From positions 2,201,580 to 2,265,579 of the forward strand of contig BDGG01000003.1 of assembly GCA_001949185.1 (NCBI GenBank): 64,000 nucleotides of DNA, read 5' to 3'. The position numbers and the translations under genes were made by a program. The notes under the pieces are model-generated. The model saw only the letters and a program-made list of their open reading frames with translations, did not search any database and was not told where the DNA came from. Position 1 is the stretch's first letter, and each line of letters opens with the position of its first letter. Shown piece after piece: positions 23,101-34,730 of this stretch. This stretch comes from Ramazzottius varieornatus. Lineage: Eukaryota; Tardigrada; Eutardigrada; Parachela; Ramazzottiidae.

Positions 23101-26100
23101 GCTGCAAATAACGCCAGCAAAGTCATCGAGTTCCTCCTAACTGCTGGCGCAACACTGCTGTTGAACAACAGCAAGCAGTCCGCCATCGACGTAGCCATCC
23201 AGAACAGACACCAGGAAGCGGCCACCTCCATGGTTCTCCATGATCGGTAGACAAGAACCACTGTACCAGCCCGCTAGAAGATTTCCTGCCTATGTATGTC
23301 CCGTTTGCCTCTAGATGGGAAGAAATTTTGACGCAGCTGTCTCCGACATATGGATGGCCGGTTCTTGGCCTGATTGAGCATCTACCCGATGTGATGCTGG
23401 TACGACGGACCGTTTTCTCACATTCGATTGACAGCTAATCGTTCCCTTCCAGATTGCTTTGGATCGGTGCATCGTGCGTAAAGCCGACAGTCACCCACTG
23501 TCGCGGGAATTTTATGTAATGTCTGGCCTTTCAGCTGGATGATGTAGCAAGATTTTCTGACATGCGCAACCTTTTACAGATCGAATTCAGATTCAACCTG
23601 CTGGAACCACCAGGTCTCGAGAACGTGGCGTATGCCAACGAGCTGAACAGGGAAGCTCTCAAGGCGCTGAATGTAAGAAAGCTTCCAGCAGAAACACATG
23701 CTTTCTTGCATGTCATACCGTGCAATATGATGGGGTTCAACTTTGCTCGATTTTACTCAGGTTATGGTTCGTCATGGACGAACCGATCTCTTAAGCCACG
23801 GTGTATGCAGCAGCTACATCAACAACAAATGGTAAGTGTAGGCTCGCGCGAGATTCTACCAAGTACGGAAGAGACCGACAATCCCATCCAATATTTTCCC
23901 GATAGGGCTCATTATGGCCTGCCCGTCTACGGCCTGAACTTGGCCGTTTACTCTCTGTTTCTGGCATTACTCACCTATCTCGTGATCTCGGGGGTTCAGT
24001 CATCCCTAGTGCCCAGCCTTAAAATAGCCAACTATGAAAACATTGTCGCCTTCTCCGATGAAAATAAGACATTTAACACACAAGATCCCCGTAAGTTAAC
24101 CCGTATATCACAAAGTCGACATTTGTATGCAGGAGGTACAAAGATTATTCTGACAGGCATATCACGTTGGATGCCGGAGAAGGCTGGCAAGGTGACGGGC
24201 TTCAAATTGTCGGTCATGGTTCTCATCTGCATCTTTACCGGCCTCAACATGGCCAAAGAACTGATCCAGCTGTACCACCAGGTAAGTGAAAGTACAGCCA
24301 TACCATAGTTGAAAATCAACAGCTGTCCTTTCTCTTTTACAGAGGGGACAATATTTTCGGGACTTCGCCAACTACATGGAGTGGTTCTTGTACATCTCAT
24401 CCACCGTATTCGTCCTGGGTGGCTGCCAGGACTTTGAAGAGCCAGTCCTCTTCATCGGATGGAGAGTCCGTTGGCAGCTGGGAGCATTCGCCATCTTTAT
24501 CGCTTGGTTCAACTTCATGCTGTACCTTCAACGGTAATATCCTACCCTCCCGTCCCTCCTTTCCTTCCAGTATCCAAGCTTTCGGCATTCTAGGTTTGGT
24601 CTGATGGGAATCTACGTGGTGATGTTCCTCGGCGTCTTGAAGACCCTGGCGCGAGCTCTGTTGGTCTTCGCCTGTCTGATCGTCGCCTTCAGCTTGGCGT
24701 TCCACGTGCTGCTACCGCTGAATCTCTATCCGAATGATGAGGACTTCTTTGACGTAAGGCTGGCCTTGAAAATACGGGACTTCGGCAAAAGAATTCGCCC
24801 AGATCGTTTTCTGGCGTGGCGCAAGCTTATGGCCCTCTATAAGGATAACGTGCGCCACTTGGGAGAACTTAGTTGCCGACGCTCATATCATAATAATTAT
24901 CGTGATTGTTGAGAAGTAGTTAAGGTGGCATTTTTCTTCCAGAGACCGAACTTGGTCATCGACATCAACCAGCTCCGCACGGCGCATGGTCATGTGAGCC
25001 ATTCTCTCATACGAGTGATCAGTATGCTCTTGGGTGACTTCGACACCATCAACAACTACATCAACCCGATGCTCGACCACACTATGCCGTTTCCGGAAGT
25101 CACTTACTTTTTCTTCTTGGCTTTTGTTGTGACCGTCTCGATTCTTCTCATGAATCTACTGGCAAGACACTTTACCATGAACCTTCAGCTTACTGCATAT
25201 GTCTTTGGTTGACTGTGTCTGTTGTAGATTGGTCTCGCAGTGGGCGACATCGAGCAAGTTCAGCGGGGCGCCACCTTGCGGCGTTTGGCCATGCAGGTCG
25301 ACCTGCATACACGACTGGAAGCCAAGCTTCCTAAATGGTTCTTGCAGCGAGCCATGGTCACGGTCGACAGATTTTATCCGAATGAGTGTTGTTCAAAAAT
25401 CTTCTCCCGAAACGTAAGAAGTGTAAGAACCCCTACTTTTACCGTTCCCCTGCTCATCATACTTTCCTAGGTTGAAGCCTGTGTTGCTAGCTTTTGGTCG
25501 CACGTGAAGTGAACTTGAGTTTGCACAATTCTTCCCATTTTTCTTAGTTCTTACTGTCGATATGAAACTGAGTGAGTCTTCTTCTTTAGATTTGGTTCAT
25601 TGCGAACAACCCATACGAAGCTGTGGTTGCCAACTCCAACGGACTCTTTGCTCTTGGCGGAGAACCGCGAACCTGCGCTCGTAGCGAGTTATACGAGAAG
25701 CAACGTAAAAAGTAAGGTATCCTCCAGTTTCCGAATTTCCGTACGAAACTGCGGAATAAACTGATGTCAGTACAACCCTGCCCGCTGGCTTTTTGAAAAA
25801 GGCAAAGTTCGACTTTCGAAGAAAAAAGCAATTGAGAAGACGATAAACGAAGCGTACAAGATTGTCGGGTTAAGTGGCGTACCTTCTCAGTGTTCTTGCA
25901 CGGTAGCGTGCGCCGCCCAGGAGACGAGTCTCATGCATTACGTTTGCCAGCTTCCCGATTGTGCACTGTACACGCACGATGGAAATTATGGGACAGTAAA
26001 AATTATGGGACGGACGGAAATGACGACAAAATGGAAATTCGACCGTAGCAAAGTGTCGAAAAGTGTATCACTGTGAATCGGTCGAGTACGTAGGTGCTTC

Positions 26101-26406
26101 CGTACCGCCGTAGCGAAAATGCCTGTCCCTTAATTTCCCATTGTGCGTGTACCTCAGATTCAACTTCATCGTGTTCTTCATAGGTTAAAGGACATCCAGA
26201 CAAAGCAGGATAAGCTGTACGATCTCATGCGTTTGATGGTCAAGAAAATGGACATCCACGAAGAAGCGGATCAGCTTGAAGAAGGGAGTAAGCGCACTGG
26301 GAGAATGTCGAAGAAGTACAAGGCTTGCACAGAAGCAATCCAGAAATGGGACAGTTCGGCAACCCAGGCTAAACTACAAGCTGTCAGGGCTTTTAGCACC
26401 AAATGA
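20116..26406 (+). CDS. TRPA1: TRPA1-like ankyrin-repeat cation channel
   Basis: Twenty-seven exons join in frame to 1212 aa. First exons: 20116-20313, 20377-20533, 20621-20796, 20866-21079. Last exons: 24943-25161, 25228-25413, 25590-25711, 26184-26406. About residues 120-640 are 14 or more ankyrin repeats (TLLHYAAESG, TALHLAV, TPLHWAVIKG, TPLHLAC, TALHAAAENG, TPLHLAAANN, DTALHLAAANN). A pre-TM linker (MVRHGRTDLLSH) leads into six membrane segments (about 740-1040). The pore helix SMLLGDFDTINNY resembles the TRPA1 MLGD filter, and the TRP-like stretch is MNLLIGLAVGDIEQVQRGA. A C-terminal coiled coil closes the protein. The channel should sit in the plasma membrane of sensory cells and respond to electrophiles or temperature. 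The start ATG opens the first exon. It is preceded by an in-frame frame from 20029 that lacks motifs. Confidence 0.95.
21592..21697. repeat. Palindromic MITE, family A (best full-length copy)
   Basis: This 106-bp copy lies in the TRPA1-like intron 21520-21772. The ends are GGCAAACAACTCGACAAGA and the complement TCTTGTCAAGTCTGTTTGCC. The inner arms GTCCAAGTGGCGCACAGT and ACTGTGCGCCACTTGGAAAG form a nearly perfect hairpin with a loop of about 10 nt. Confidence 0.85.
24783..24878. repeat. Palindromic MITE, family A
   Basis: This copy lies in the TRPA1-like intron 24754-24942. It starts CGGCAAAAGAATTCG, contains CAGATCGTTTTCTGGCGTGG, and has a right arm ACGTGCGCCACTTGGGAG ending at TTGCCG. Confidence 0.65.
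25971..26149. mobile_element. 179-bp TA-flanked non-autonomous DNA transposon
   Basis: The left end reads CACGCACGATGGAAATTATG and the complement of the right end reads CACGCACAATGGGAAATTAA. Both lead into GGGACAG. TA flanks both ends (25969-25970 and 26150-26151), the duplication used by the Tc1/mariner/pogo superfamily. It lies in the TRPA1-like intron 25712-26183. A longer relative lies at 62430-62861. Confidence 0.75.
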
Positions 26407-26632
26407 GCCACCTCAAGAAGCTCGCTTGCACTTCCCGAAAACTGACGCGCTTCTGCCGTGTAAATTATCGTTTCATGCTCGAAGCTTTCCACATTTTCTC
26501 CATGACACTGTTTACGTCTTCAATGATAAGGATCTTCAAGCTGCTGATGGAAATAAACATGCATATCTCACTACATAATTTATAGTCGTATGCGGCAGAT
26601 TAAGATGAGACAATATAAAAAAAACATAAAAA

Positions 26633-29600
26633 TCAAGCACTGGTTATTTTCTTCAACGTGGACATGACTTCTTCCAGTTTGGCTTTCTCGACTTCTTGCT
26701 GCTGGTATTTCTCTTGGTCTCGCTGCCGAACATCCTCCGGGACCTTGTCGGAGTACGCCGTCATGGACTTGCCCAGCTTGTCCATGGTCACGTTAAGTTT
26801 GCTGAGCTTGTCAGTCAGACGTTCCAGCTCTAGTTTCGCGTCGATGTTCTGCAGGGACACGTTGATGGTGCACTTGTCACCCACCGGCAATACGGCGGAA
26901 TTACCTTCGACCTTCGTGCCTTCCGACGCGACGGAGACCTCACTTGACATCGTCAAGGTCCGAATGTAAATCTGGCGAAGAAAAGGAACGTCAGTAAAAA
27001 GAGGGCTGAGAATCGTTACATGGACATGCATACTTTGCATACTATAACGAACATACGGTTCATGGTATGCAGGTGGATGGAACTCGGTCAAAATAACGGC
27101 TGAACACGCCTGCATACGTTGCCCAACGATAAACATACGACTGACAGCATACAGGACCGTGACAGCTTCGCAGATTAGTCCTAACCAACCTATGTTCGTA
27201 CCTCGAATGGTTTCAGTTCTTCTTGGACAGTCTCGTTCCGGCAGATGATCATCAATGGAACTTTCTCGCTCTTCTTGAAGTTGTAATCTGCTCGAAGCGA
27301 GCGGACTCCGTTGACAATCTTCATCATCAGGTCAACGCGAGCTTCCAGCTCCAGATTCATCCACGAACTGTGGGCAGCTGCTTCAGGATACGGAGTGACA
27401 CAGATGCTCGGTGGGTCGCTCTTCGGGTTACGCCTTGGAAGTCGCTGGAAGAGCTCTTCGGAAATGAAGGGCATCAAAGGCGAGATCAACCGCAGAGCGA
27501 TGTCCATTACGGTGTACAGTGTCTGTCTAAAGTAAGTACACATCGTAAAAACGCATTTAAAGCAGAGAATCGTGAAAACACTAAGCTTACTTTGCCGCCT
27601 CCTTCGCGAGTTCATCACTTCCGGTCAAGACAGCTTTACAACACTCGAGGTAAACGTCACACAGATCGTACAGCCAGAAGCTATGGCAAGCTCTTGTCAC
27701 ACGGGACAAGTCGTACTCTCTGGAATAAGAAAAGACTGACAACAAGGAGCAGAAAAATCAACAAAAAATTTGGAGCTTACTGAAAACCGGAATCGCATTC
27801 GGTGACGGCGTTGGCAGCCCGACTAAGTATCCACAGGTCAACCGGGCTAAGTTTCAAGCCCGGAGGATCGAAGACCGCAACAGGTTTGAAGTCGGCACCG
27901 AGAGAATGCAGCATGGCGAAGCGTAAAGCGTTCCACAGCTTGTTACAGAAGAAGCGGTAACCTTGAATCTGACTGATGTCCAAGTTGATATCGGACCCTA
28001 AGAAGATCGTAATTCAGGTAAGAAAATTTCCCATGAGTTTGAAGAAATTCTCCATTGGACATCACACCTTGTTTCAGTCCCGCGCACAGACCGAAGCGAA
28101 GCGCGTCCGTGCCACATTCTGGTATGCCTTCGGGAAAGTCTTCTTTCTGCCCTTTCCTATTCGGAAAAACCGACATCGGTCCAGATGTCACACAATCAAG
28201 TGACAACAAGGAAACTTACTTGGCTTTTTCGATTTCTGTGGCGTCGAGATTGCCCGTGAGTAGCTGAGCATGGAGAGCGTCCAGCGTGATGCCTTCGATG
28301 ACATCAATTGGGTCGATGACGTTTCCCAGGGACTTGCTCATCTTTCTGCCATGAGCGTCACGCACAATCGAATGCAGGTAAACATCCCTGAAAACATTAA
28401 ACATGTTTGATCTGAGCTCAAATGAAAAAGAAGAAAACGGGAGCCTGTCAAGGAAACCGCCCTCGACTTCCCGGACCGGATCCAGCCGTAAATCCAGTGC
28501 GGTCAGCCAGCATGCAGATTCATGTAAGTCAGCCTACATTCCCTTTGCACCGTTCGAAAACACTCTGAGAGAGGATTGTATTACTTAGCAGAAACTTTGG
28601 AAACTCGCGCGGAGTTCCAACTTACGAGAAAGGTAGTTTTCCGGTCAACTTCAGTCCCATCATGACCATTCTGGCCACCCAGAAGAACAGAATGTCCGAG
28701 CCGGTTTCCAGCAGCGACGTCGGGTAGTACCTCTCCAGATCTTCCGTCTTGTCTGGCCAACCGAAGACGGAGAAAGGGAACAAGGCGGAACTGAACCATG
28801 TGTCCAGCACATCTTCATCTTGAAAAAGTCCCACTGCTGTACGCGGCTTGGCATGCCGGTCAAATAACTCACTGATGTCGTCGACGGGAACCTGGAACTT
28901 CTCGCTGGCTCGTTGCTTCACTTCCTCTAATGTCCGGCCACTAATCTGTTAGAAAAACACTCAACATTTGGCAGGACTTTCGCTGTAAATCGGAAAAACT
29001 TCATATCTCAATGCTCTGAAAAGTCGTAAAGTCGATGCTGAAAGAACCCTACCCAAATTTCCTTGTCAGAATCGTTGGCGTTGGTTTTATCCCTGAACGT
29101 AACCAAGTAGGCCGGGATGCGATGTCCCCACCATAGCTGCCGCGAAATGCACCAGTCGCGAATGTTGACCAACCAGTGGTCCCATATCTTCGCGTGCATA
29201 TCGGGTATCAGACGAAGAGCTTTGGTCTGGACCGCGTTTAACGCCTGCTCCGCCATGTCCCTACGCGAAGCAGAACACATTCGGCGTCCATCTTACCACA
29301 GTTCTCACAAGTAAATAGGTCACTAGAATATAATGTGCTTACTTGCAGTCGACGAACCACTGCGCCATGAGTAAAGGTTCCACGATGTCCTTACTGCGGC
29401 TACAAACCGGAACAACCATAGGATTGTCAGCGACTCCTTTGAACAGATTCTTCTCTTTGATGGCCTCCAGTACGGCTTTTCTGGCCTGAAACAACAAACA
29501 GTAAGTAAGGATATTTGCAAACTCGACGAAACAGTCAAGAAGCATGCGATGGTTGGGAGACGGGCAGAAATATCGAGCTATCGCGTACTTACATACAACG

Positions 29601-31732
29601 AGACGTATGAACAAGAGGAAACTCAGGTATGCAGGTTCGTGCAAGACATTTCAAACAAGTGTCATGTTAGGACCTTACATCGAAACGTTTCATTCCGGAG
29701 AACTGCCCGCAGTTATCCCTCAGCGTGCCATCTTCTTTCAGAATTGTGATAACATCCAGGTTGTGACGCTGCCCAATGGCGTAATCGTTGTGATCGTGGG
29801 CAGGAGTGATCTTGACGGCACCGGTACCGAACGTCAAGTCGATTTCTTTGTCGGCCACGATTGGCATTCTTCTATCCAAGAACGGATGAAGCGCAAACCT
29901 TCCCTGCAAAAGCATACAGTGAGATTCAGATTCATTACTAGGAGTAGCTTCGCGAGCAAAATATACCACTAAGTGCTTGTATCGTTCATCGTCCGGATGC
30001 ACAGCGATACCTGTATCGCCCAGCATGGTTTCGATGCGAGTCGTCGCAACCACGATCTCTTCCGAAGAATTCTCGATGGGATAAGCGAAGCTTATGATAA
30101 CACCGAACTCGACCTAGAACGGAAAACAGGTAAGTACTCTTCGGGACAACAAGTAAAGACAATTGGGAATGCCAAGACAACAAAGAAACTGGAATTGTCC
30201 AATCCTGCATACACGAGCCCATTCATTCCCCGTCAATCTGTGTATGCAAGTAAGTGAGAGATTCAGCTATCAGTTGCGACAGGCTGTCATGTACCGGCAT
30301 ACACGGACCGTGACGGACGACGTACATTTATCTTATACGTCAGTACGCAGGTTCGGGCAGAAGACCGATGCACCAGTTTTACCTTGCTTGTGTAACCAGG
30401 AACGCTCAGGAAGGTTCTTCCCATCAGTTCCTTCTTCTCCACTTCGATGTCCGAGATGCACGACTTAAGAGTACACGACCAGTTGACCAATCTTTTACTT
30501 CGGTAGATAATGCCTTCGTCGTGCAAGCGGACGAACGCTTCAACGACAGCTTTGTTCAGCATCGGGTCCATCGTGAAGCGAACACGCTTCCAGTCAACAG
30601 ATGATCCCATTCGCTTAATCTGGTCGTAGATGAAGTGTCCCTTCTCGTTCTTCCACTTCCACACTTCGTCCAGGAACTTCTCTCGTCCGAGCGTGTGGCG
30701 AGAGATGCCTGCTTTGGCAAGACGCTTCTCGACGACGACCTGCGTGGCTATCCCAGCGTGGTCGATGCCTGGAACCCAAAGAGAGACATCACCTCTCATC
30801 CTATGCCACCTGAAGATCAAAAGTAATGACAAGGACGTTTTTCGAGAAATTCTGTCGTAAAGAAGCTATAATTTCGCAAAATGAGAATGGCGAAATGATC
30901 TGAACGAAATCGTCATTCCATGTGGCGCACATATCCATTGCGATTGGATGAAAGTGCACGCCACCTGAAAAACGATCTAGTTCCACTCATTCTCCCACGT
31001 CGCAGACCCGAAAAATGAAATTGCGCATACCTTGTTAATGCATCTTCCACGGAGTTTGTTATAGCGTGGCCAAGATGTAGCGTTCCCGTGACATTAGGTG
31101 GCGGGATAACCATGACGAATTTTTCTACGAGTTAAATAACGTGTCGATGAATCATTGGGAATATTTCTGTCATTCGCGAACAATAATTGCAAAATCCATT
31201 ACCCTTCCTGCCGGGATTATGCTCCAGAGAATATTCGGGCGTGAAGAAGCCTTCCTTCTCCCACCACTCATACCACTGTGCTTCGACATAAGAGCGACGG
31301 TACGAAGGCGGGAAGCGGTAAAGGACGTTTTTCTTCTCACCTGACAATAAACAGAACAAAACGCTATAGTACAATCTCCATCCAACAAATTCTCTAGACA
31401 CATTCAGATACTGCATCACCCGCTTGTTCCAGTGGCTGTGCTCGTACGAGAACGTATCAGAACTTACCGACGGTGTAGGCAGGATCAAGCTGGAAGTCAT
31501 CTTCGTTTTCTTCTTTCTTGACTTTCGCTGCCTTTTCTTCGACTTTCAGCTGGACTGCTGCCACGGGCTTCTCTTTTTTCGCCTGAAACTTCTCGAGCTT
31601 GTCCTTCTTCTTGGCTTCCTTCTTCAACTGGGTGGCAGACTTTTCCACAGGCTGATCACCGTCAACCTCCGCTGTTCCGTTCGTTTCCGGTTTCGTCATC
31701 ACAGCCACATCTTTCGCGTCGCCAGCATCCAT
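26633..31732 (-). CDS. VARS1: Valyl-tRNA synthetase (cytosolic)
   Basis: Fifteen exons join in frame to 1077 aa: 31732-31468, 31340-31203, 31124-31031, 30809-30383, 30113-29967, 29903-29679, 29485-29343, 29260-29053, 28945-28626, 28387-28220, 28156-28068, 27997-27781, 27719-27591, 27526-27202 and 26971-26633. The enzyme charges tRNA-Val with valine. Class I signatures are present: the HIGH-type motif TLHLGHA (about 148-155) and [10 protein letters not shown] (about 670). The editing domain ([16 protein letters not shown]), the anticodon-binding domain ([18 protein letters not shown]) and the C-terminal tRNA-binding coiled coil are all there. The first 90 residues are Lys/Glu-rich, without the GST-like domain found in vertebrate cytosolic VARS1. 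The start is the only ATG in the first exon frame. A TATA box lies about 200 bp upstream. Confidence 0.97.
27030..27130. repeat. Palindromic repeat, family B
   Basis: This lies in the VARS intron 26972-27201. It contains GGTATGCAGGTGGATGG facing CGCCTGCATACG about 40 bp away, plus a nearby TTTGCATACTATAACG block. It is more diverged than the copy at 45520. Confidence 0.45.
30205..30320. repeat. Palindromic repeat, family B (diverged)
   Basis: This lies in the VARS intron 30114-30382. CCTGCATACACG faces GTGTATGCAAGTAAG, with a further CCGGCATACACGGACCGTG block downstream. Confidence 0.35.
30895..30985. repeat. Palindromic MITE, family A
   Basis: This copy lies in the VARS intron 30810-31030. 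The arms are GAAATCGTCATTCCATGTGG followed by CGCACA, and GTGCACGCCACCTGAAAAAC followed by GATCTAG, around a TCCATTGCGATTGGA centre. Confidence 0.65.
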
Positions 31733-31930
31733 TTCCGGTTGAACTAACGATATTCCTGCGCAAAGATCGCAAAGATACCCGTTCCCTTCCTAGCAGATCT
31801 CGCCCCGTATCAAGCTCAGGTGAATCTTGCGCTCAGATCTGGAGCAAAGCGACGTTACGCATGAACAGAAAATTGCGAGTAGAACCGGAAGAAGTAGTCT
31901 GGTAGATGACTGAAGAAAGGTCCGAAAATT

Positions 31931-31940
31931 CTTTTTATAC
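31931..31940 (-). promoter_or_regulatory. TATA box upstream of VARS
   Basis: The minus strand reads GTATAAAAAG about 200 nt upstream of the VARS ATG, identical to the decamer before the chitin-binding gene. The distance implies a leader of about 170 nt or a short untranslated intron. Confidence 0.5.
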
Positions 31941-32526
31941 CGAAGTTTATGGCTGGCCTTGATTGCTGCGCTTTTTGATTGGTTAATCAAGCGTTGCCTT
32001 CCCCGACCACGTGATCGAAACAGCTGGACTACCACAGTTCGAAAGCAGGTGGTTCTGACGTCATATGTCTGGCTTACGACACGCGACCGGGATATTGCGA
32101 CCGGTCAGCCTGTTGGCTCGTGACTTCCTGGTCTTATCAACCATGATTCGTGATGTCATCGCAGACCTCAGGTTTTTCGAGCGTACTCGCTAGAGGCAGG
32201 AGAGGTTTGTGTCAGATTTGGTCAAGTTGCAGCAATTACAGCTATTCGTGAAGGTAGGCATATATACATACCTCTGCATAGTCAGCCTCTCAGGGACGCG
32301 GAATGGGTTTTGAACCACCACAGCGCGGGACATCCGGAACAAGTTCAATTATGGGTTTTTGTGAGCACTAAGTTTTTGATCCCCAGTTTAATCCGCTATA
32401 GGAAACCATGCTTTATAACCGAGTCAAGTCAATGGCAAGAGCTTTGTCAAGATCACGTAAGGAATGAAAATAAAACTTTGGATAACGAAATAAAACTTTG
32501 AACGATTTCGGCCACCGAAAGATTAA

Positions 32527-32600
32527 ACAAAATTGTCATCACAGAAATTGTCAACAGAATTGTTCGTTGACAAAATTGTCAACAAAATTGTCATCAGGTC
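32527..32600. repeat. Cluster of AAATTGTCA words
   Basis: AATTGTCA or a near match occurs at least four times within 75 bp, with AATTGTTCGTTGACAAAATTGT forming a local inverted pair (in two blocks). Just upstream, AAATAAAACTTTG occurs twice (about 32468-32503). The function is unknown. Confidence 0.5.
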
Positions 32601-32652
32601 ATCTCAGCAGTAACTCAGCCGCGAGTCAGTTGCTTACATTGCTCGTTCCTGC

Positions 32653-34730
32653 TTACATCTCTCCTCTGTCATGTTCAGAGTTGAAGTCGATGATGGGTCC
32701 TATGGGGACGATACCTTTCGGGTTGATGTGAGTTTGGCTCTGGTAGTAGTGATTGACAATCTGGTCAATGTCAACCGTTTCACCGATGACGCCAGTCTGG
32801 TAAATGTCCCGAGTGTAGCCCCAGATATTCTTGTAGTCGATGATGCGACGGCGATTGCACTACGACGAAAGGGGAAGTAAAACGCCGTTAAAGAACTCAT
32901 CCGTCAAAGGAAAGCGCAGCACGAACCTTGAAGTGAGTATTGTAGACAGTGTCGAAGCGAACCAGGGTCGTGAAGAGACGAACATCGGCTTCGGTCAACT
33001 GGTTCCCGGTCAAGAATCGTTTCGCGGACAGGATGGACTCAACCTGGAATAACCCGAGATACTAACCAAGACGTACGCTAGGTGAAAAATACCCCGGAAA
33101 AATTTACCTTGTCCAAGGCATCGAAGACAGCTTTAGCAGCAGGATCGTACGCTTCCTGTGTGGTCGCAAAGCCGGCTTTGTACACTCCGTTGTTGATATC
33201 ACTAGGAAGGTGATTAACTTCAATGAAAAGATTCTCGGATGCGAAAGTGACAGCGCTTACCGGTAGACCCATTCGTTAATAGAGTCGATTTCCTTGCGTA
33301 GTTCGGCTGGATACAAGTCTAGCTTTCGCTGCTCGTCAGTCTTGCCAAATGCGTTGAACTCCGAGTTAAACATGCGCAGAATCTCAGAGCTCTCGTTGTT
33401 GACTATCTTTTTCTGTTTCTTATCCCACAGTACCTAGAGACGAACACGAAGCTACGATGACCAGAACTAGTCGGAGAGACGCTAAGAACTCGCCAAACGA
33501 TTCCTACTAACCGGAACTGTGATGCGCCCGTCATAGTTGGCCTCCACCATCTGGTAGATTTCCTTCAGGGACGCCTTGCCGTTGACTGTGTCCGGAGTGC
33601 AGCCCGGTCGCTGTGGGTTGAACGCCCATCCTACAGGTACAGAACGGGAGTGTTAGGAAGGGCAAGGCAAGGTTACCAAGTTCTTCTCAGTCAACCTTTC
33701 TTGAGGTCCAGAAGCCAGTCCACGATGTCGACCGAAATGACATCCTCAAGTCCTTTGAGTTTCCGTCCAACAAGGGTACGGCTTGCCTGCAGTAAAACAG
33801 CATTCGTGAAGTTGCTGCAAGAGGTGGAATGCTCCGTGTGATAATTAGACAAGACGAAAGAAAATTTCGAGGCGTACCCAAGGACAAGCCAGTGAAACAT
33901 AGAGGTGGTATCTGCCGGCTTCCGCCGGGAACCCGCTGGAGCCGTCAACTAGAAAACAAAACGGTCAACTACAATCACCCCGACATTACAGAAGAACTGG
34001 CTCACGGCGCTCCGTAGATCGAGAGCCAGCACTAGACCAAAGTAATAACAGCCTGCAGAAATTGCTAGCTTATGTGATGTGCGTGTGTGCCTACGGCGAA
34101 CCCACGGTATTTCGATCAGGGTCTTTAGATAATGCGTGTGTGGCGCAAATTGGATATTGCGGCACGATACCGGCGGTACTGCTTCAGCCTGATGGATATC
34201 TTAACCCCGAACTCTCTACCTAACCCTGGCTGCATAGAATCAGATGGGTTGGAGTGTGAAAAGATCACTCTTCATACCTCAATTTCAGACCAACCAAAAC
34301 GAAAGGGACACCAAGAACCGAAATGCGAATTTCGAAGGGTGGATAACAAGAAAGTTGTTAATTTCTTCAACAACCTATTTAGAAATTACGGTTGGCATGG
34401 CTTTGATCTTTCTAGGAACAAAAGTATTCATGTACCTGTAATCCAGTTGCGGAAGGGAGTCTAAAGCAAAAAATTCTTGGTGAAGAAACAGCAAACTTGA
34501 TAGATCCATGAAGCCCACTATCGTAATACTGTCTCACATCGTGGTCGCATTACCTCGTGACGGACGTATGCGCCAGTCCCGCCTTCCTTAGGCTTCTCGG
34601 ATGTCATCTTAGCAGGCGGTGGGTAAATTGAAAATCTCCGAGGTGTTGGGGACGAGAGGGAAGGTTCTCGGGAGCTCACGTCAAAGTGGAGAAGACTACG
34701 TACAAAGCGGATCAGGCGAAAATGAGACAT
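32653..34730 (-). CDS. Glutathionyl-hydroquinone reductase (Xi-class GST, ECM4/YqjG-like)
   Basis: Eight exons join in frame to 354 aa: 34730-34538, 33948-33878, 33786-33696, 33630-33512, 33433-33261, 33201-33108, 33043-32927 and 32859-32653. An optional in-phase 42-nt exon (34031-33990) would give 368 aa. The family reduces glutathionyl-hydroquinones to hydroquinones through an active-site Cys. That Cys is visible in [15 protein letters not shown], followed by [11 protein letters not shown]. The strongest family signature is [18 protein letters not shown], with [16 protein letters not shown] and the C-terminal [19 protein letters not shown] also conserved. The first ATG (34730) adds an Arg-rich 41-residue presequence that looks mitochondrial. 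A second ATG at 34607 would give a cytosolic form. The join from exon 1 to exon 2 is the least certain part. Confidence 0.88.

Larger units (their letters stand above)
31733..32652. other. Promoter region of VARS and 3' flank of the hydroquinone reductase gene
   Basis: Both neighbours are on the minus strand. The stretch contains the VARS TATA box (31931-31940) and a cluster of AAATTGTCA words (32527-32600). No supported gene lies here. Confidence 0.5.

Noticed and set aside
28403-28588. Plus-strand frame [16 protein letters not shown] within a VARS intron, followed by a gtaag
   Set aside because: Its composition is suggestive, but there is no acceptor, partner exon or known family. Treated as intron sequence.
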